Source of the DNA: an uncultured Lachnospiraceae bacterium
GTDB taxonomy: Bacteria > Bacillota > Clostridia > Lachnospirales > Lachnospiraceae
NCBI GenBank assembly: GCA_910578715.1
Contig: CAJTRL010000028.1
Span: 1 to 42,727 of the forward strand
Direction: 5' to 3'
DNA length: 42,727 nucleotides
In this document: positions 1-7,874 of the stretch, piece by piece
Layout of the letters: each line of letters begins with the position of its first letter
Position numbering within the stretch: position 1 is the stretch's first letter
The notes under the pieces: generated by a model
The model's database searches: none
What the model was told of the DNA's origin: nothing
What the model saw: only the letters and a program-made list of their open reading frames with translations
Translations under genes and position numbers: made by a program

Positions 1-58
1 TCCCCGGCAGAAAGCCCGTTTTTCAGCGTTTCAAAAGAACATTCTACACTGCCTCTTT

Positions 59-2017
59 CTATTGTCCGTTTTCAAGATTCTTCAGTTTTACTCTTAAATC
101 CGAAGAAATGGTGCTAATCATATCCGCTGACGCCGCAATTTCCTCCGTAGAAGCCGCGAGATTTGTCACGCGGACATTGACACCGTCGATAACGTCGATT
201 AATTTTTCCGCATTTTCTAACAGATTCGTAATCGCATTCTGAATCTCTTCTTTGTTCCGGTCGCTGTCGCTGGCCGTTTCTTTGGATGAATCGGCCAGTT
301 TCTTGATATTCTCCGCAATGATTGCAAAGCCTCTTCCGGACTCGCCCGCCCTGGCTGCTTCGATGCTGGCATTTAAAGCGAGCAGATTCGTTTCTTCCGC
401 CACATTGGTAATTTCCAGATTATTTTCTTCCAGTTTTCCCAGCAATGCCTGAATCTGCGTCAGTGCCGAACGAAGCTCATCACAGAATGTCACGACTTCA
501 CTCATGGACATGGATATTCCGGTACTCTCTTCCGCATTGCTGTTATTGCCCATGGACATTTCGCTGATGGAGGTGTCCAGGCTGTCAAAATCAACGGCTA
601 CTTCGCCAACCACCTTTGAAATCTGCTGATTTTTAATTTCAATTACTTCGTTCTTTTCCTGCATTTCAGCGGACAGTTCCTCGGCTACGAGCTTCTCTTT
701 CGTAACGGCGTCTTTTATGTAATGGATGCAGTTGTCCTTTGTATTACAGCCGTTATAGATTGCCGCCGCCATATCATGGCATGTCTTATATCCACAGGCG
801 GAGCAGTTGATTGTCTGCCGCTCCGGCCTTGTTTTCTCCATCTCCCCAAAAATAGCGTTCAGTTCAGCGGTATCCGGATAACTTATTTTTACTTCCGCCG
901 ACTTATCCGTGTAGCGCCTGATAAAGTCATTGATATCAAGGCTTTTAAACTGTTTGTTAAAGCGTGCCAGCCTCTGCTTCGGCGTCAGGTTTTTACTCCA
1001 TGCGCTCGCCTTTCCACCTCGTTTGCTCGCCGCTTTGATTTTCTGCACCTCATAAAGCGTATCGTCGCATTTTGCCTTTTCCTCTTCCACAGCCGTTCCG
1101 TACAGGCAGCCCTTCGCGCAATTCAGCGCATCTACCATAAAAGGCAGTTCCTTTCCGTTCAGGACTCTTTCTTTATAATCTTCCAGAAATTCATACGCAT
1201 GCTTTTCTCCTTCTATCTGTCTTATAAAAATTTCTTCCCCGCAGAACCAGTATACGTTCTCTTTCAGGCCGCCCGGCATCGGATAAATGGAACCGAGACC
1301 GTATTCAATCTCATCGGACACAGGCTTTCCGGTGATTTTATGTTCTCTGACATATTTCATCAGATGGTCAAAGGTAACGTTATAGGACACATATCCGCCG
1401 CAGTTTGCGTCTTCTATTTCATTCTTTTTGGCAATGCACGGACTGATAAACGCCAGTTTGTCCGGCACTTTCATATATTTTTTGGCATAAATGGCGCCGC
1501 ACATCAGCGGAGAGTGCACTGGCAAAAGATTGGGAATCAGTTCCGGTATATATTTTTCAATATAGCTTACGATTGCCGGACAGGGCTGTGAAATGCCCCC
1601 TTTGAAATGGTGTTCCGTAATATATTTGATATATGCCCACGTTGTGATATCCGCACCAAAGCTGATGCTGATAATCCGGTTTACGCCCATTTCCTTCAGG
1701 CCGCCCAATACAGAGGCATATTCTTTCGGATAATTCGCCAGAAAAGCGGGCGCGAGAAGCAGCGAAATTTTTTCTCCTTTTTTCAAATCGTCAAAAAATC
1801 GTTCCGTATCGTCGCGGTATTCCCTCGCCAGATGCTCGCAGGCGTCAAAACAGGCTCCACAGCTGATACATTGTTTTCCATCCACCACAATTTTGTTCTG
1901 CTCATTTTCATTGACCGCATAGTTTGCAGTCAGTACCGGGCACACGGAGATACATTTGTTACAGCCAATACAGTTATCGTTTGTAAAAACCAATGCGTCA
2001 TTTGTCATCTTACCCAT
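59..2017 (-). CDS. ferredoxin / [FeFe]-hydrogenase-like / MCP-signalling fusion protein
   Basis: Putative redox or H2 sensor. The frame is open to 2089 (676 residues); I prefer the ATG at 2017 (652 residues), 13 nt after GGGAAAGG. Numbering here is from the 676-residue reading. Two [4Fe-4S] ferredoxin motifs come first (CIGCNKC near 40-46, CISCGAC near 74-80). An [FeFe]-hydrogenase large-subunit domain follows (about 100-385), with the H-cluster cysteines at SQPCP (C170), SPCIAKK (C218) and NCAKGC (C324, C328). Next is a Cys-rich [4Fe-4S] domain (NCSACGYKTC, about 428-460), then a coiled coil and a chemoreceptor signalling hairpin with NLLALNASIEAARAGE (about 568-583). The canonical TSCCP loop reads SQPCP, so the proton-transfer cysteine is missing, as in sensory rather than catalytic hydrogenases. 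No transmembrane segment is seen, so it is probably cytosolic. The output partner is not in the window. Confidence 0.85.
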   Translation of the reverse strand: MGKMTNDALVFTNDNCIGCNKCISVCPVLTANYAVNENEQNKIVVDGKQCISCGACFDACEHLAREYRDDTERFFDDLKKGEKISLLLAPAFLANYPKEYASVLGGLKEMGVNRIISISFGADITTWAYIKYITEHHFKGGISQPCPAIVSYIEKYIPELIPNLLPVHSPLMCGAIYAKKYMKVPDKLAFISPCIAKKNEIEDANCGGYVSYNVTFDHLMKYVREHKITGKPVSDEIEYGLGSIYPMPGGLKENVYWFCGEEIFIRQIEGEKHAYEFLEDYKERVLNGKELPFMVDALNCAKGCLYGTAVEEEKAKCDDTLYEVQKIKAASKRGGKASAWSKNLTPKQRLARFNKQFKSLDINDFIRRYTDKSAEVKISYPDTAELNAIFGEMEKTRPERQTINCSACGYKTCHDMAAAIYNGCNTKDNCIHYIKDAVTKEKLVAEELSAEMQEKNEVIEIKNQQISKVVGEVAVDFDSLDTSISEMSMGNNSNAEESTGISMSMSEVVTFCDELRSALTQIQALLGKLEENNLEITNVAEETNLLALNASIEAARAGESGRGFAIIAENIKKLADSSKETASDSDRNKEEIQNAITNLLENAEKLIDVIDGVNVRVTNLAASTEEIAASADMISTISSDLRVKLKNLENGQ

Positions 2018-2047
2018 ACTAATAACCATGCCTTTCCCATAGCCTGC

Positions 2048-2102
2048 GAACTTTGGGCCGCAGGCACAAATTCTCGATTGAAAAATCACTGATTTTTCAA
2101 TC
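2048..2102 (-). repeat. bimodular palindrome (hairpins A and B) in the leader of the hydrogenase-like gene
   Basis: Hairpin A is GATTGAAAAATC-ACT-GATTTTTCAATC (2076-2102), a perfect 12-bp stem. Hairpin B (2048-2073) pairs GAACTTTGGGCC with GGCACAAATTC imperfectly. The same A+B pair occurs at 19059-19118 and 26045-26100. Here it is flanked on both sides by related SD-like segments (GGCTGAGAGAAAGG at about 2113-2126 and GGCTATGGGAAAGG at about 2031-2044, minus strand), as though the unit had been duplicated or inserted. Confidence 0.75.
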
Positions 2103-2367
2103 TAATCCCCATACCTTTCTCTCAGCCTACGATATTGTGACAAGAAGAAGCAATATTCGCATAACGAATATCATCCAGTCACTCAGCTCATTGTCCGCGG
2201 AAGCAAAACATCCGCATGTAAAAATTTCGATTTACGCTTAAATTTGAAAGAATTTACTTTATCTCCTTAAATATGAGCACAGAATATGGATATGAAGCAT
2301 TGAATTTCAGATTTCAGTCATTTGGATTTGTGCATTATGTACTCATATTCAAGTGGCTGATAACACC

Positions 2368-2396
2368 AATATAGCATATTTTACAAAACAAGTAAA
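2368..2396 (-). promoter_or_regulatory. predicted sigma-A promoter of the hydrogenase-like gene
   Basis: Minus strand: TTTACT (-35, 2391-2396), 17-nt spacer, TATATT (-10, 2368-2373), with TGC directly before the -10 (extended -10). Transcription would start near 2361 and give a leader of about 340 nt. The 2090-2501 gap holds no gene. It contains this promoter, the palindromes at 2048-2102, an imperfect 11-bp inverted repeat (AATATGAGCAC near 2270, GTACTCATATT near 2340) and the terminator of the preceding operon. Confidence 0.6.
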
Positions 2397-2436
2397 TATT
2401 TTAACCGATAAAGTTCGAAATAAGCCGAAACAATTT

Positions 2437-2472
2437 AACGGGAGCGAAAAAAGTCGAAATTTCGCTCCCGTT
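2437..2472 (-). terminator. hairpin terminator after aspartokinase
   Basis: A perfect 13-bp inverted repeat, AACGGGAGCGAAA (2437-2449) and TTTCGCTCCCGTT (2460-2472), lies 30 nt downstream of the aspartokinase stop. On the minus strand it is followed by AAATTGTTT, a weak U tract. It would end the glyA-hom-hsk-lysC transcript. Confidence 0.65.
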
Positions 2473-2501
2473 TCTCTACATTAATTCTACATTTAAAAGC
2501 A

Positions 2502-3821
2502 TCACAGCTGACACAGCACAAAAATATCGTATATCGCTTTAATCGCCGTTTCGAAATCGGCATTGGCAACGCCGATGATAATATTCAGCTCGCTGGAGCC
2601 CTGGTCAATCATTTTGACATTGACATTGGAATGTGCCAGCGCGGAAAAAATACGTCCGGCCGTTCCTCGCGTGGACTTCATGCCGCGCCCGACGACCGCA
2701 ATCAGCGCCAAATCCGCTTCTATCTCAATCGTATCCGGGTCGGCCAGCCTGTGAATGCCCGACACCACTTTCTGTTCCTTGTGCATAAACTCATCCTGAT
2801 GTACAAAAACCGTCATCGTGTCGATTCCCGACGGCACATGTTCAAAGGAAATGCCGCTGTCCTCAAAGACCTGTAAAACCTTTCTGCCAAAACCGACTTC
2901 CGAGTTCATGGAGTCCTTCTCGATATTGACCGCGCAGAAGCCTTTCTTTCCGGCGATTCCGGTGATGACGTATTTGGGCTTCTGACAGGTGCTTTCCACA
3001 ATCCAGGTTCCCTCATCTTCCGGCGCGTTGGTATTTCTGATATTAATCGGAATCCCCTCTCTTCTGACCGGGAAAATGGCGTCCTCATGAAGCACGCTCG
3101 CCCCCATATAGGCCAGCTCCCGCAGTTCTTTGTATGTAATCGTGGAAATAGGCTCCGGTTTATAGATAATTCTTGGGTCCGCAACGAGAAATCCCGACAC
3201 ATCCGTCCAGTTCTCGTAAACGTCCGCTTTCACCGCCCTTGCCACGATGGAACCGGTAATATCGGAACCGCCGCGGGAAAAGGTTTTCACCGTACCGTCC
3301 TCTTTTGCTCCGTAAAAGCCCGGAATAACCGCTGCCTTTAAGTGTGACAGACGTTCTCTCATCAGCTTATTCGTCGTCTCCGAATCAAATTCGCCATGCT
3401 CGTCGAAACGGATGACTTCCGCCGCATCGACAAACTCAAAGCCCAGATATGCCGCCATAATAATGCCGTTCAAGTATTCGCCTCTGGACGCCGCATAGTC
3501 TCTGCCGGCCTTCTCTTTCAAATTCTTTTCAATGGTCTTAAATTCCTCATCCAGAGAAAGTTTTAGTGCAAGGCCGTCTATGATTTCCTGATATCTCGTC
3601 TTTATGGCCTGTAACTGCTCTTTAAAGTTCTTTCCGGATTCCGCCAGGTCATAACATTCATAGAGCATATCCGTCACTTTTGTATCGTCCGCATCCCGTT
3701 TGCCGGGAGCCGATGGCACCACGAACTTCCGCTCCGCATCGGCATGGATAATGTTACCGACTTTTTTGAACTGCTCTGCACTGGCAAGAGAACTCCCGCC
3801 AAACTTTACTACTTTTCTCAT
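2502..3821 (-). CDS. lysC: aspartate kinase
   Basis: Phosphorylates L-aspartate, the first step to lysine, threonine and methionine; cytosolic. The 439-residue protein has the N-terminal amino-acid-kinase signature KFGGSS (7-12), SAPGK (37-41) and SRGGSDITG (182-190). Two ACT-type regulatory segments lie in the C-terminal third (from about residue 285), which is the usual layout of monofunctional, feedback-regulated aspartokinases. It is the last gene of the operon, 54 nt after the homoserine-kinase-like gene. The leader reads CTGAGAAAGG followed by 13 nt and ATG, one of the recurrent leaders in this window. Family assignment is firm. Which amino acid inhibits it cannot be read from the sequence. 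Confidence 0.95.
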   Translation of the reverse strand: MRKVVKFGGSSLASAEQFKKVGNIIHADAERKFVVPSAPGKRDADDTKVTDMLYECYDLAESGKNFKEQLQAIKTRYQEIIDGLALKLSLDEEFKTIEKNLKEKAGRDYAASRGEYLNGIIMAAYLGFEFVDAAEVIRFDEHGEFDSETTNKLMRERLSHLKAAVIPGFYGAKEDGTVKTFSRGGSDITGSIVARAVKADVYENWTDVSGFLVADPRIIYKPEPISTITYKELRELAYMGASVLHEDAIFPVRREGIPINIRNTNAPEDEGTWIVESTCQKPKYVITGIAGKKGFCAVNIEKDSMNSEVGFGRKVLQVFEDSGISFEHVPSGIDTMTVFVHQDEFMHKEQKVVSGIHRLADPDTIEIEADLALIAVVGRGMKSTRGTAGRIFSALAHSNVNVKMIDQGSSELNIIIGVANADFETAIKAIYDIFVLCQL

Positions 3822-3875
3822 CTCTAAAACGGTTCCTTTCTCAGTCTGCGATTTATGCTGCCGGACGCCATTGCG

Positions 3876-5078
3876 TCAGCGTGAAAACAAATAATCTATC
3901 AATCGATATCCTTCCGGAAAACAATTACCGCCTGCCGCCCCTTCTTTTTCATTATAATTCCAGGTCCTGTCAAGCTCATTCGTGCTGTCATAAAGCAGAT
4001 ACGGCACACTGTCCGCCGTATGTGTCCTGACTCTTACCGGGGTCGGGTGGTCCGGGAGCACCAGCATACGGTAGGATACGCCTTCCTCATCCAGCGCTTT
4101 TCGAAGCGGCCCGACGACTCTCGCATCCAGATATTCTATTGCCTGTATTTTCCGCTCCACGCTGCCCTGATGTCCCATTTCATCCGGCGCCTCCAGATGG
4201 ATATAAGCAAAATCATACCCGCCACGCAACAGTGCGTCCAGCGCCGCCTGTGTTTTGCCTTCGTAATTCGTATGAAGGCCCCCGTTCGCGCCTTCCACTT
4301 CGGCAACGCCCATGCCCGCGCCGACCGCGATTCCCTTTAACAAATCGACGGCGGACACCATGATTCCCTTTTTCCCGGTCTTTTCTTCAAATGAGGAAAG
4401 CATCGGCTTTGTTCCCGCTCCCCAGAACCAGCAGCAGTTTGCCGGATGCAGCCCGTTCTTTTTTCTTTCTATATTAATGGGGTGGTTTGCAAGAATCGCA
4501 AAGCTCTTTTTCATCATTTCCCGCAGAATATCGTTTTCGGGAAGATGCTGCCCGATGGTCTGCGTCAGTACATCATGAGGCGGCGTCAGCTCTACAACTT
4601 TTCCGCCTTTCCAAATCAGGCAATGCCTGTAACTCGTTCCGACATAAAATTGATAAATATCGTTTTCCAGTTCTTTCCTGACCGCATCGAGCAGCACGGC
4701 ACAGTCTTCGGTACTGATTTCGTCCGCGCTGTGGTCAATAATCGTCTGTTCCTCGAAAGGAACGTTTTCTTCCGAAATCGTCACGATATTACAGCGAATC
4801 GCGATATCCGTGTTCTGCATCGGAACGCCGATGCTCAGCGCTTCCAATGGAGAACGGCCGGAGTAGTACTTTTTCGGGTCATACCCGAGCACGGCCAGAT
4901 TCGCCGTATCGGAACCCGGTTTCATGCCTTCCGGTATCGTATGGACCATACCGATTTCCGCCTTTTTGCTCAGCGCATCCAATTCTGGCGTTGCCGCGTA
5001 CTCAAGCGGCGTCTTTCCGCCCAGGCTTTCAATCGGTTCATCCGCCATTCCATCGCCTAAAACGATTACATATTTCAT
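3876..5078 (-). CDS. cofactor-independent phosphoglycerate-mutase-like protein, proposed alternative homoserine kinase
   Basis: 400 residues of the alkaline-phosphatase superfamily, ApgM branch. Metal-site motifs are visible: LGDGMAD (7-13), PGSDTAN (54-60, catalytic-Ser region), HLEAPDEMGHQG (about 295-306) and LPDHPTPVR (about 343-351). The archaeal-type mutase interconverts 2- and 3-phosphoglycerate. A bacterial subfamily next to threonine genes has been proposed to act as a homoserine kinase in genomes lacking ThrB. Its position between hom and lysC favours that reading, because the product of Hom is homoserine and no ThrB-type kinase is present here. The start is set by AGGAGAAGAATC-ATG. 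Family certain, substrate inferred. Confidence 0.85.
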   Translation of the reverse strand: MKYVIVLGDGMADEPIESLGGKTPLEYAATPELDALSKKAEIGMVHTIPEGMKPGSDTANLAVLGYDPKKYYSGRSPLEALSIGVPMQNTDIAIRCNIVTISEENVPFEEQTIIDHSADEISTEDCAVLLDAVRKELENDIYQFYVGTSYRHCLIWKGGKVVELTPPHDVLTQTIGQHLPENDILREMMKKSFAILANHPINIERKKNGLHPANCCWFWGAGTKPMLSSFEEKTGKKGIMVSAVDLLKGIAVGAGMGVAEVEGANGGLHTNYEGKTQAALDALLRGGYDFAYIHLEAPDEMGHQGSVERKIQAIEYLDARVVGPLRKALDEEGVSYRMLVLPDHPTPVRVRTHTADSVPYLLYDSTNELDRTWNYNEKEGAAGGNCFPEGYRLIDYLFSR

Positions 5079-5131
5079 GATTCTTCTCCTAATATCGTCT
5101 TGGTTGTAATTGAAGCTCTCCGCTTTTCAAC

Positions 5132-6337
5132 CTAATTCTCCAGGCGAATCCTGTTCACCGCGCCGCCGATGGACGCAATTTTCTCATCGAATGCCTTTTC
5201 TGCCATAACACCTGTTATGAATGCAAATTCTTCCGCTATTCCGGCGTTTACTTCTTCGAGTCCGGCAAACGCAGTCTCCGCTTCCGCCTTTTTATCCGCC
5301 GCAACGCGCACGAAGAACCGGCGTTTCGTATCGGCGATATCCATCAGCTCCACCTGGGTATCGTCCCAGAAGCACATAATGGTCTTTCCCGGATGTCTCG
5401 CGCAGTCCACGATATCGGAAACGACCGCGCTGGCCGTCGGCAGTTTTCCCGCGCCCCTTCCGTAATACATCGTATCGCCGAGCATGTTTCCATGCACATA
5501 TACCGCGTTGAATACGCCTTTCACATTAAATAACGGATGTTCTTCCGGAATCATGAACGGTGCTACCATCGCAAAAAATCCATCTTCCGTTCCTTTGCTC
5601 ATGGCGAGCAGCTTGATGGTGCGGTTCATCTTCTTTGCATAGGCAAAATCTGCCGTCGTAATCTTCGTGATTCCTTCCGTATATATTTTTTCATAATTTA
5701 CGGTCTCGCCCTTCATCAGGGAAGAGAGAATCGCAATTTTTCTGCATGCGTCATAGCCTTCGACGTCCGCCTCCGGTTTTCTTTCCGCATACCCTTTTTC
5801 CTGTGCCTCTTTCAGAACCGTCGCAAAATCCGCGCCGTCCTCTTCCATTTTGGTAAGAATATAGTTAGTCGTTCCGTTTAAAATACCCGTAATCGCGTCC
5901 AGCTTTTCCGCTGTCAGAGAGTAATTCAGGGGCCGGATAATCGGAATGCCGCCGCCAACGCTCGCCTCAAACAAATAATTGCAATGGTTCTCTTTGGCAA
6001 GCCGTATCAGCTCCGAGCCGTGATTGGCAACCAGTTCCTTATTGGACGTGCAGACACTTTTCCCCGCAAGAATCGCCTTTTTGGAAAACGTATAAGCGGG
6101 TTCGAGGCCTCCCATCGTCTCACAGATAACGGCAACTTCCGGGTCTTCCAGTATGATATTGAAATCGTGCACTACTTTTTTCTCGTAAGGGTCGCCCGGA
6201 AAATCCCTCAAATCCAGAATATATTTAATATTCAGTTCCGTTCCCGCTTTCTTGTTGATGTCCGCCTTGTTTGTCTCTATTACTTCGACAACGCCGCTGC
6301 CTACCGTACCATATCCTAAAACCGCTACCTGAATCAT
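5132..6337 (-). CDS. hom: homoserine dehydrogenase
   Basis: Reduces aspartate semialdehyde to homoserine with NAD(P)H; cytosolic, threonine and methionine branch. 401 residues. The Rossmann motif GYGTVGSG is at 8-15; GILNGTTNYILT and GYAERKPEADVEGYDA match the conserved catalytic domain. A short ACT-like tail (about 325-400, RFFVRVAA and EFAFITGVMAE) suggests feedback control. The start follows AAAGGAAA-ATG. It begins 25 nt after the glyA stop and ends 53 nt before the homoserine-kinase-like gene, so the genes are probably co-transcribed. Aspartate-semialdehyde dehydrogenase and threonine synthase are not in the window. Confidence 0.95.
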   Translation of the reverse strand: MIQVAVLGYGTVGSGVVEVIETNKADINKKAGTELNIKYILDLRDFPGDPYEKKVVHDFNIILEDPEVAVICETMGGLEPAYTFSKKAILAGKSVCTSNKELVANHGSELIRLAKENHCNYLFEASVGGGIPIIRPLNYSLTAEKLDAITGILNGTTNYILTKMEEDGADFATVLKEAQEKGYAERKPEADVEGYDACRKIAILSSLMKGETVNYEKIYTEGITKITTADFAYAKKMNRTIKLLAMSKGTEDGFFAMVAPFMIPEEHPLFNVKGVFNAVYVHGNMLGDTMYYGRGAGKLPTASAVVSDIVDCARHPGKTIMCFWDDTQVELMDIADTKRRFFVRVAADKKAEAETAFAGLEEVNAGIAEEFAFITGVMAEKAFDEKIASIGGAVNRIRLEN

Positions 6338-6362
6338 TTTCCTTTAAACCCTCTCTTTCACC

Positions 6363-7601
6363 TTAATTGAGCGGATATTTATCCGTTAAGCCTTTCACGA
6401 TTGAACGGGCTTTGTCAAGTCCCGCTTCGCCTTCTTTGATTACGATGGAAATCGCTTCCGCAACCTGGTCCATATCTTCCGTATTCAGTCCTCTGGACGT
6501 CACCGCCGGAGTTCCCAGACGAACGCCGCTCGTTACAAAAGGAGATTTGGGGTCGTTCGGTATCGTATTCTTATTCGCCGTGATATTCGCTTCATCCAGA
6601 AGTTTCTCCACCGCTTTTCCTGTCAAATCATAATTTGTCAAATCCACCAGCATCAGATGGTTGTCCGTGCCGCCGGACACAATCTTTACATCTCTTGCAA
6701 GAAGTCCTTTGCAAAGCGCCTGCGCATTGTCGATAACTCCCTGCTGATATTCCTTAAATGCCGGAGAAAGCGCTTCCTTGAAGCATACCGCTTTGGCTGC
6801 GATAACGTGCATCAGCGGGCCGCCCTGTATGCCGGGGAAAATAGCCTTGTTAAAATTATATTTATCCGCCACTTCCTGAGAAGACAATATCATGCCGCCT
6901 CTGGGACCGCGCAGCGTCTTATGGGTCGTCGTTGTCGTCACATGTGCATAAGGAATCGGGCTCGGATGGAGTCCTGCCGCCACGAGTCCCGCAATGTGGG
7001 CGATATCCACCATCAGAACCGCTCCCACTTCGTCTGCAATTTCTCTGAACTTTTTGAAGTCAAGCGTTCTCGCATATGCAGATGCCCCGGCAACAATCAT
7101 TTTCGGTCTGCACTCCAGCGCAATTTCCCGTACCTTATCATAATCCAGGAATCCTTCGTCATTGACGCCGTAAGGCACACATTTGAAATATTTGCCGGAC
7201 ATATTTACCGGTGAGCCGTGGGAAAGGTGTCCGCCGTGGTCCAGATTCATTCCCATAAAAGTATCTCCCGGCTCCATCACCGCAAAAAAGACCGCCATAT
7301 TCGCCTGGGCGCCGGAATGGGGCTGAACATTCACATATTCACAGCCGAAAAGCTCTTTCGCCCGGTCCCTCGCCAGATTTTCCACAACGTCAACACATTC
7401 GCAGCCGCCGTAATATCTTTTTCCCGGATAGCCTTCTGCATATTTATTCGTCAGCGGGCTTCCCATAGCCGCCATGACCGCTCTGCTTACCCAGTTTTCC
7501 GACGCAATCAGCTCAATGTGTGAGTTCTGACGCTGCTGCTCGTCCTCTATTGCCTGTGCGATTTCCGGGTCCGTTCTTTTTACTTCGTCCAATGAATACA
7601 T
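6363..7601 (-). CDS. glyA: serine hydroxymethyltransferase
   Basis: PLP enzyme interconverting serine plus tetrahydrofolate with glycine plus methylene-tetrahydrofolate; cytosolic. 412 residues from the ATG at 7601. The frame runs 10 codons further upstream, but GAAAGGCAGGAACAGGG precedes this ATG and the family begins near here. Motifs: ELIASENWVS, GYPGKRYYGGCE, and the PLP lysine in TTTTTHKTLRGPRGG. First gene of the glyA-hom-hsk-lysC operon. Pairing glyA with threonine-branch genes suggests one-carbon/glycine supply, or threonine-to-glycine side activity; that is inference. Confidence 0.96.
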   Translation of the reverse strand: MYSLDEVKRTDPEIAQAIEDEQQRQNSHIELIASENWVSRAVMAAMGSPLTNKYAEGYPGKRYYGGCECVDVVENLARDRAKELFGCEYVNVQPHSGAQANMAVFFAVMEPGDTFMGMNLDHGGHLSHGSPVNMSGKYFKCVPYGVNDEGFLDYDKVREIALECRPKMIVAGASAYARTLDFKKFREIADEVGAVLMVDIAHIAGLVAAGLHPSPIPYAHVTTTTTHKTLRGPRGGMILSSQEVADKYNFNKAIFPGIQGGPLMHVIAAKAVCFKEALSPAFKEYQQGVIDNAQALCKGLLARDVKIVSGGTDNHLMLVDLTNYDLTGKAVEKLLDEANITANKNTIPNDPKSPFVTSGVRLGTPAVTSRGLNTEDMDQVAEAISIVIKEGEAGLDKARSIVKGLTDKYPLN

Positions 7602-7675
7602 CCCTGTTCCTGCCTTTCTTTTCTTATACAATCATTTGCATCTGTGATATTCGCCTGCCGAATAAATCCGGCTAT

Positions 7676-7694
7676 GAAAAATCTGAGATTTTTC
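7676..7694 (-). repeat. leader hairpin of glyA, related to hairpin A
   Basis: GAAAAATCTGAGATTTTTC is a perfect palindrome in the predicted glyA leader. It resembles hairpin A at 2076-2102 (GATTGAAAAATC arms). A second small palindrome, GCCGAATAAATCCGGC (about 7657-7672), lies next to it. No attenuator or riboswitch architecture is recognised. Confidence 0.5.
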
Positions 7695-7710
7695 AAACAA
7701 AACCAGAGTA

Positions 7711-7740
7711 AGTATATCACAAGCCCCGTTTCGGACGCAA
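7711..7740 (-). promoter_or_regulatory. predicted promoter of the glyA-hom-hsk-lysC operon
   Basis: Minus strand TTGCGT (7735-7740), 18-nt spacer, TATACT (7711-7716), with an upstream TGA giving an extended -10. The predicted leader is about 105 nt. It diverges from the lipid-kinase promoter at 7800-7829. Between the two lies an imperfect palindrome (GGCGGAA at 7748-7754, TTCCGCC at 7777-7783) that could be a shared operator. Confidence 0.55.
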
Positions 7741-7799
7741 TACGTCAGGCGGAATTTCTTATAAAGAAAGTAACCGTTCCGCCTCCGGCGGGAAAGTTT

Positions 7800-7829
7800 T
7801 TTACATCCACCGCATATTTATGCTATACT
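7800..7829 (+). promoter_or_regulatory. predicted promoter of the lipid kinase gene
   Basis: Plus strand TTTACA (7800-7805), 18-nt spacer, TATACT (7824-7829) with TGC before it (extended -10). Start would be near 7836, about 40 nt before the ATG at 7875. This placement supports the shorter start for the kinase. Confidence 0.65.
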
Positions 7830-7874
7830 GGACAAAGAAATAAGCAGCATAAAAACCAGCAAAGGATAAAAACC

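Noticed and set aside
1..58. Start of a further minus-strand gene after the hydrogenase-like gene
   Set aside because: One frame reads ETLKNGLSAG-like codons to the window edge, but no ATG, GTG or TTG starts it and the ATG present opens only three codons. The region is too short to judge.
722..1591. Long plus-strand reading frame of 289 codons
   Set aside because: It lies antisense to the hydrogenase-like gene, encodes an Arg/Phe/His-rich product with no domain, and has no SD. The same applies to the many other plus-strand frames over minus-strand genes.
2104..2130. CTGAGA motif as part of a thiamine (THI-box) riboswitch
   Set aside because: Only the CTGAGA word is present. The other conserved THI-box segments and folding are absent, and the word recurs as part of ribosome-binding leaders of unrelated genes.
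7644..7874. N-terminal extension of the lipid kinase
   Set aside because: The segment holds the divergent promoters and hairpins; the family starts at ATG 7875, which has an SD.
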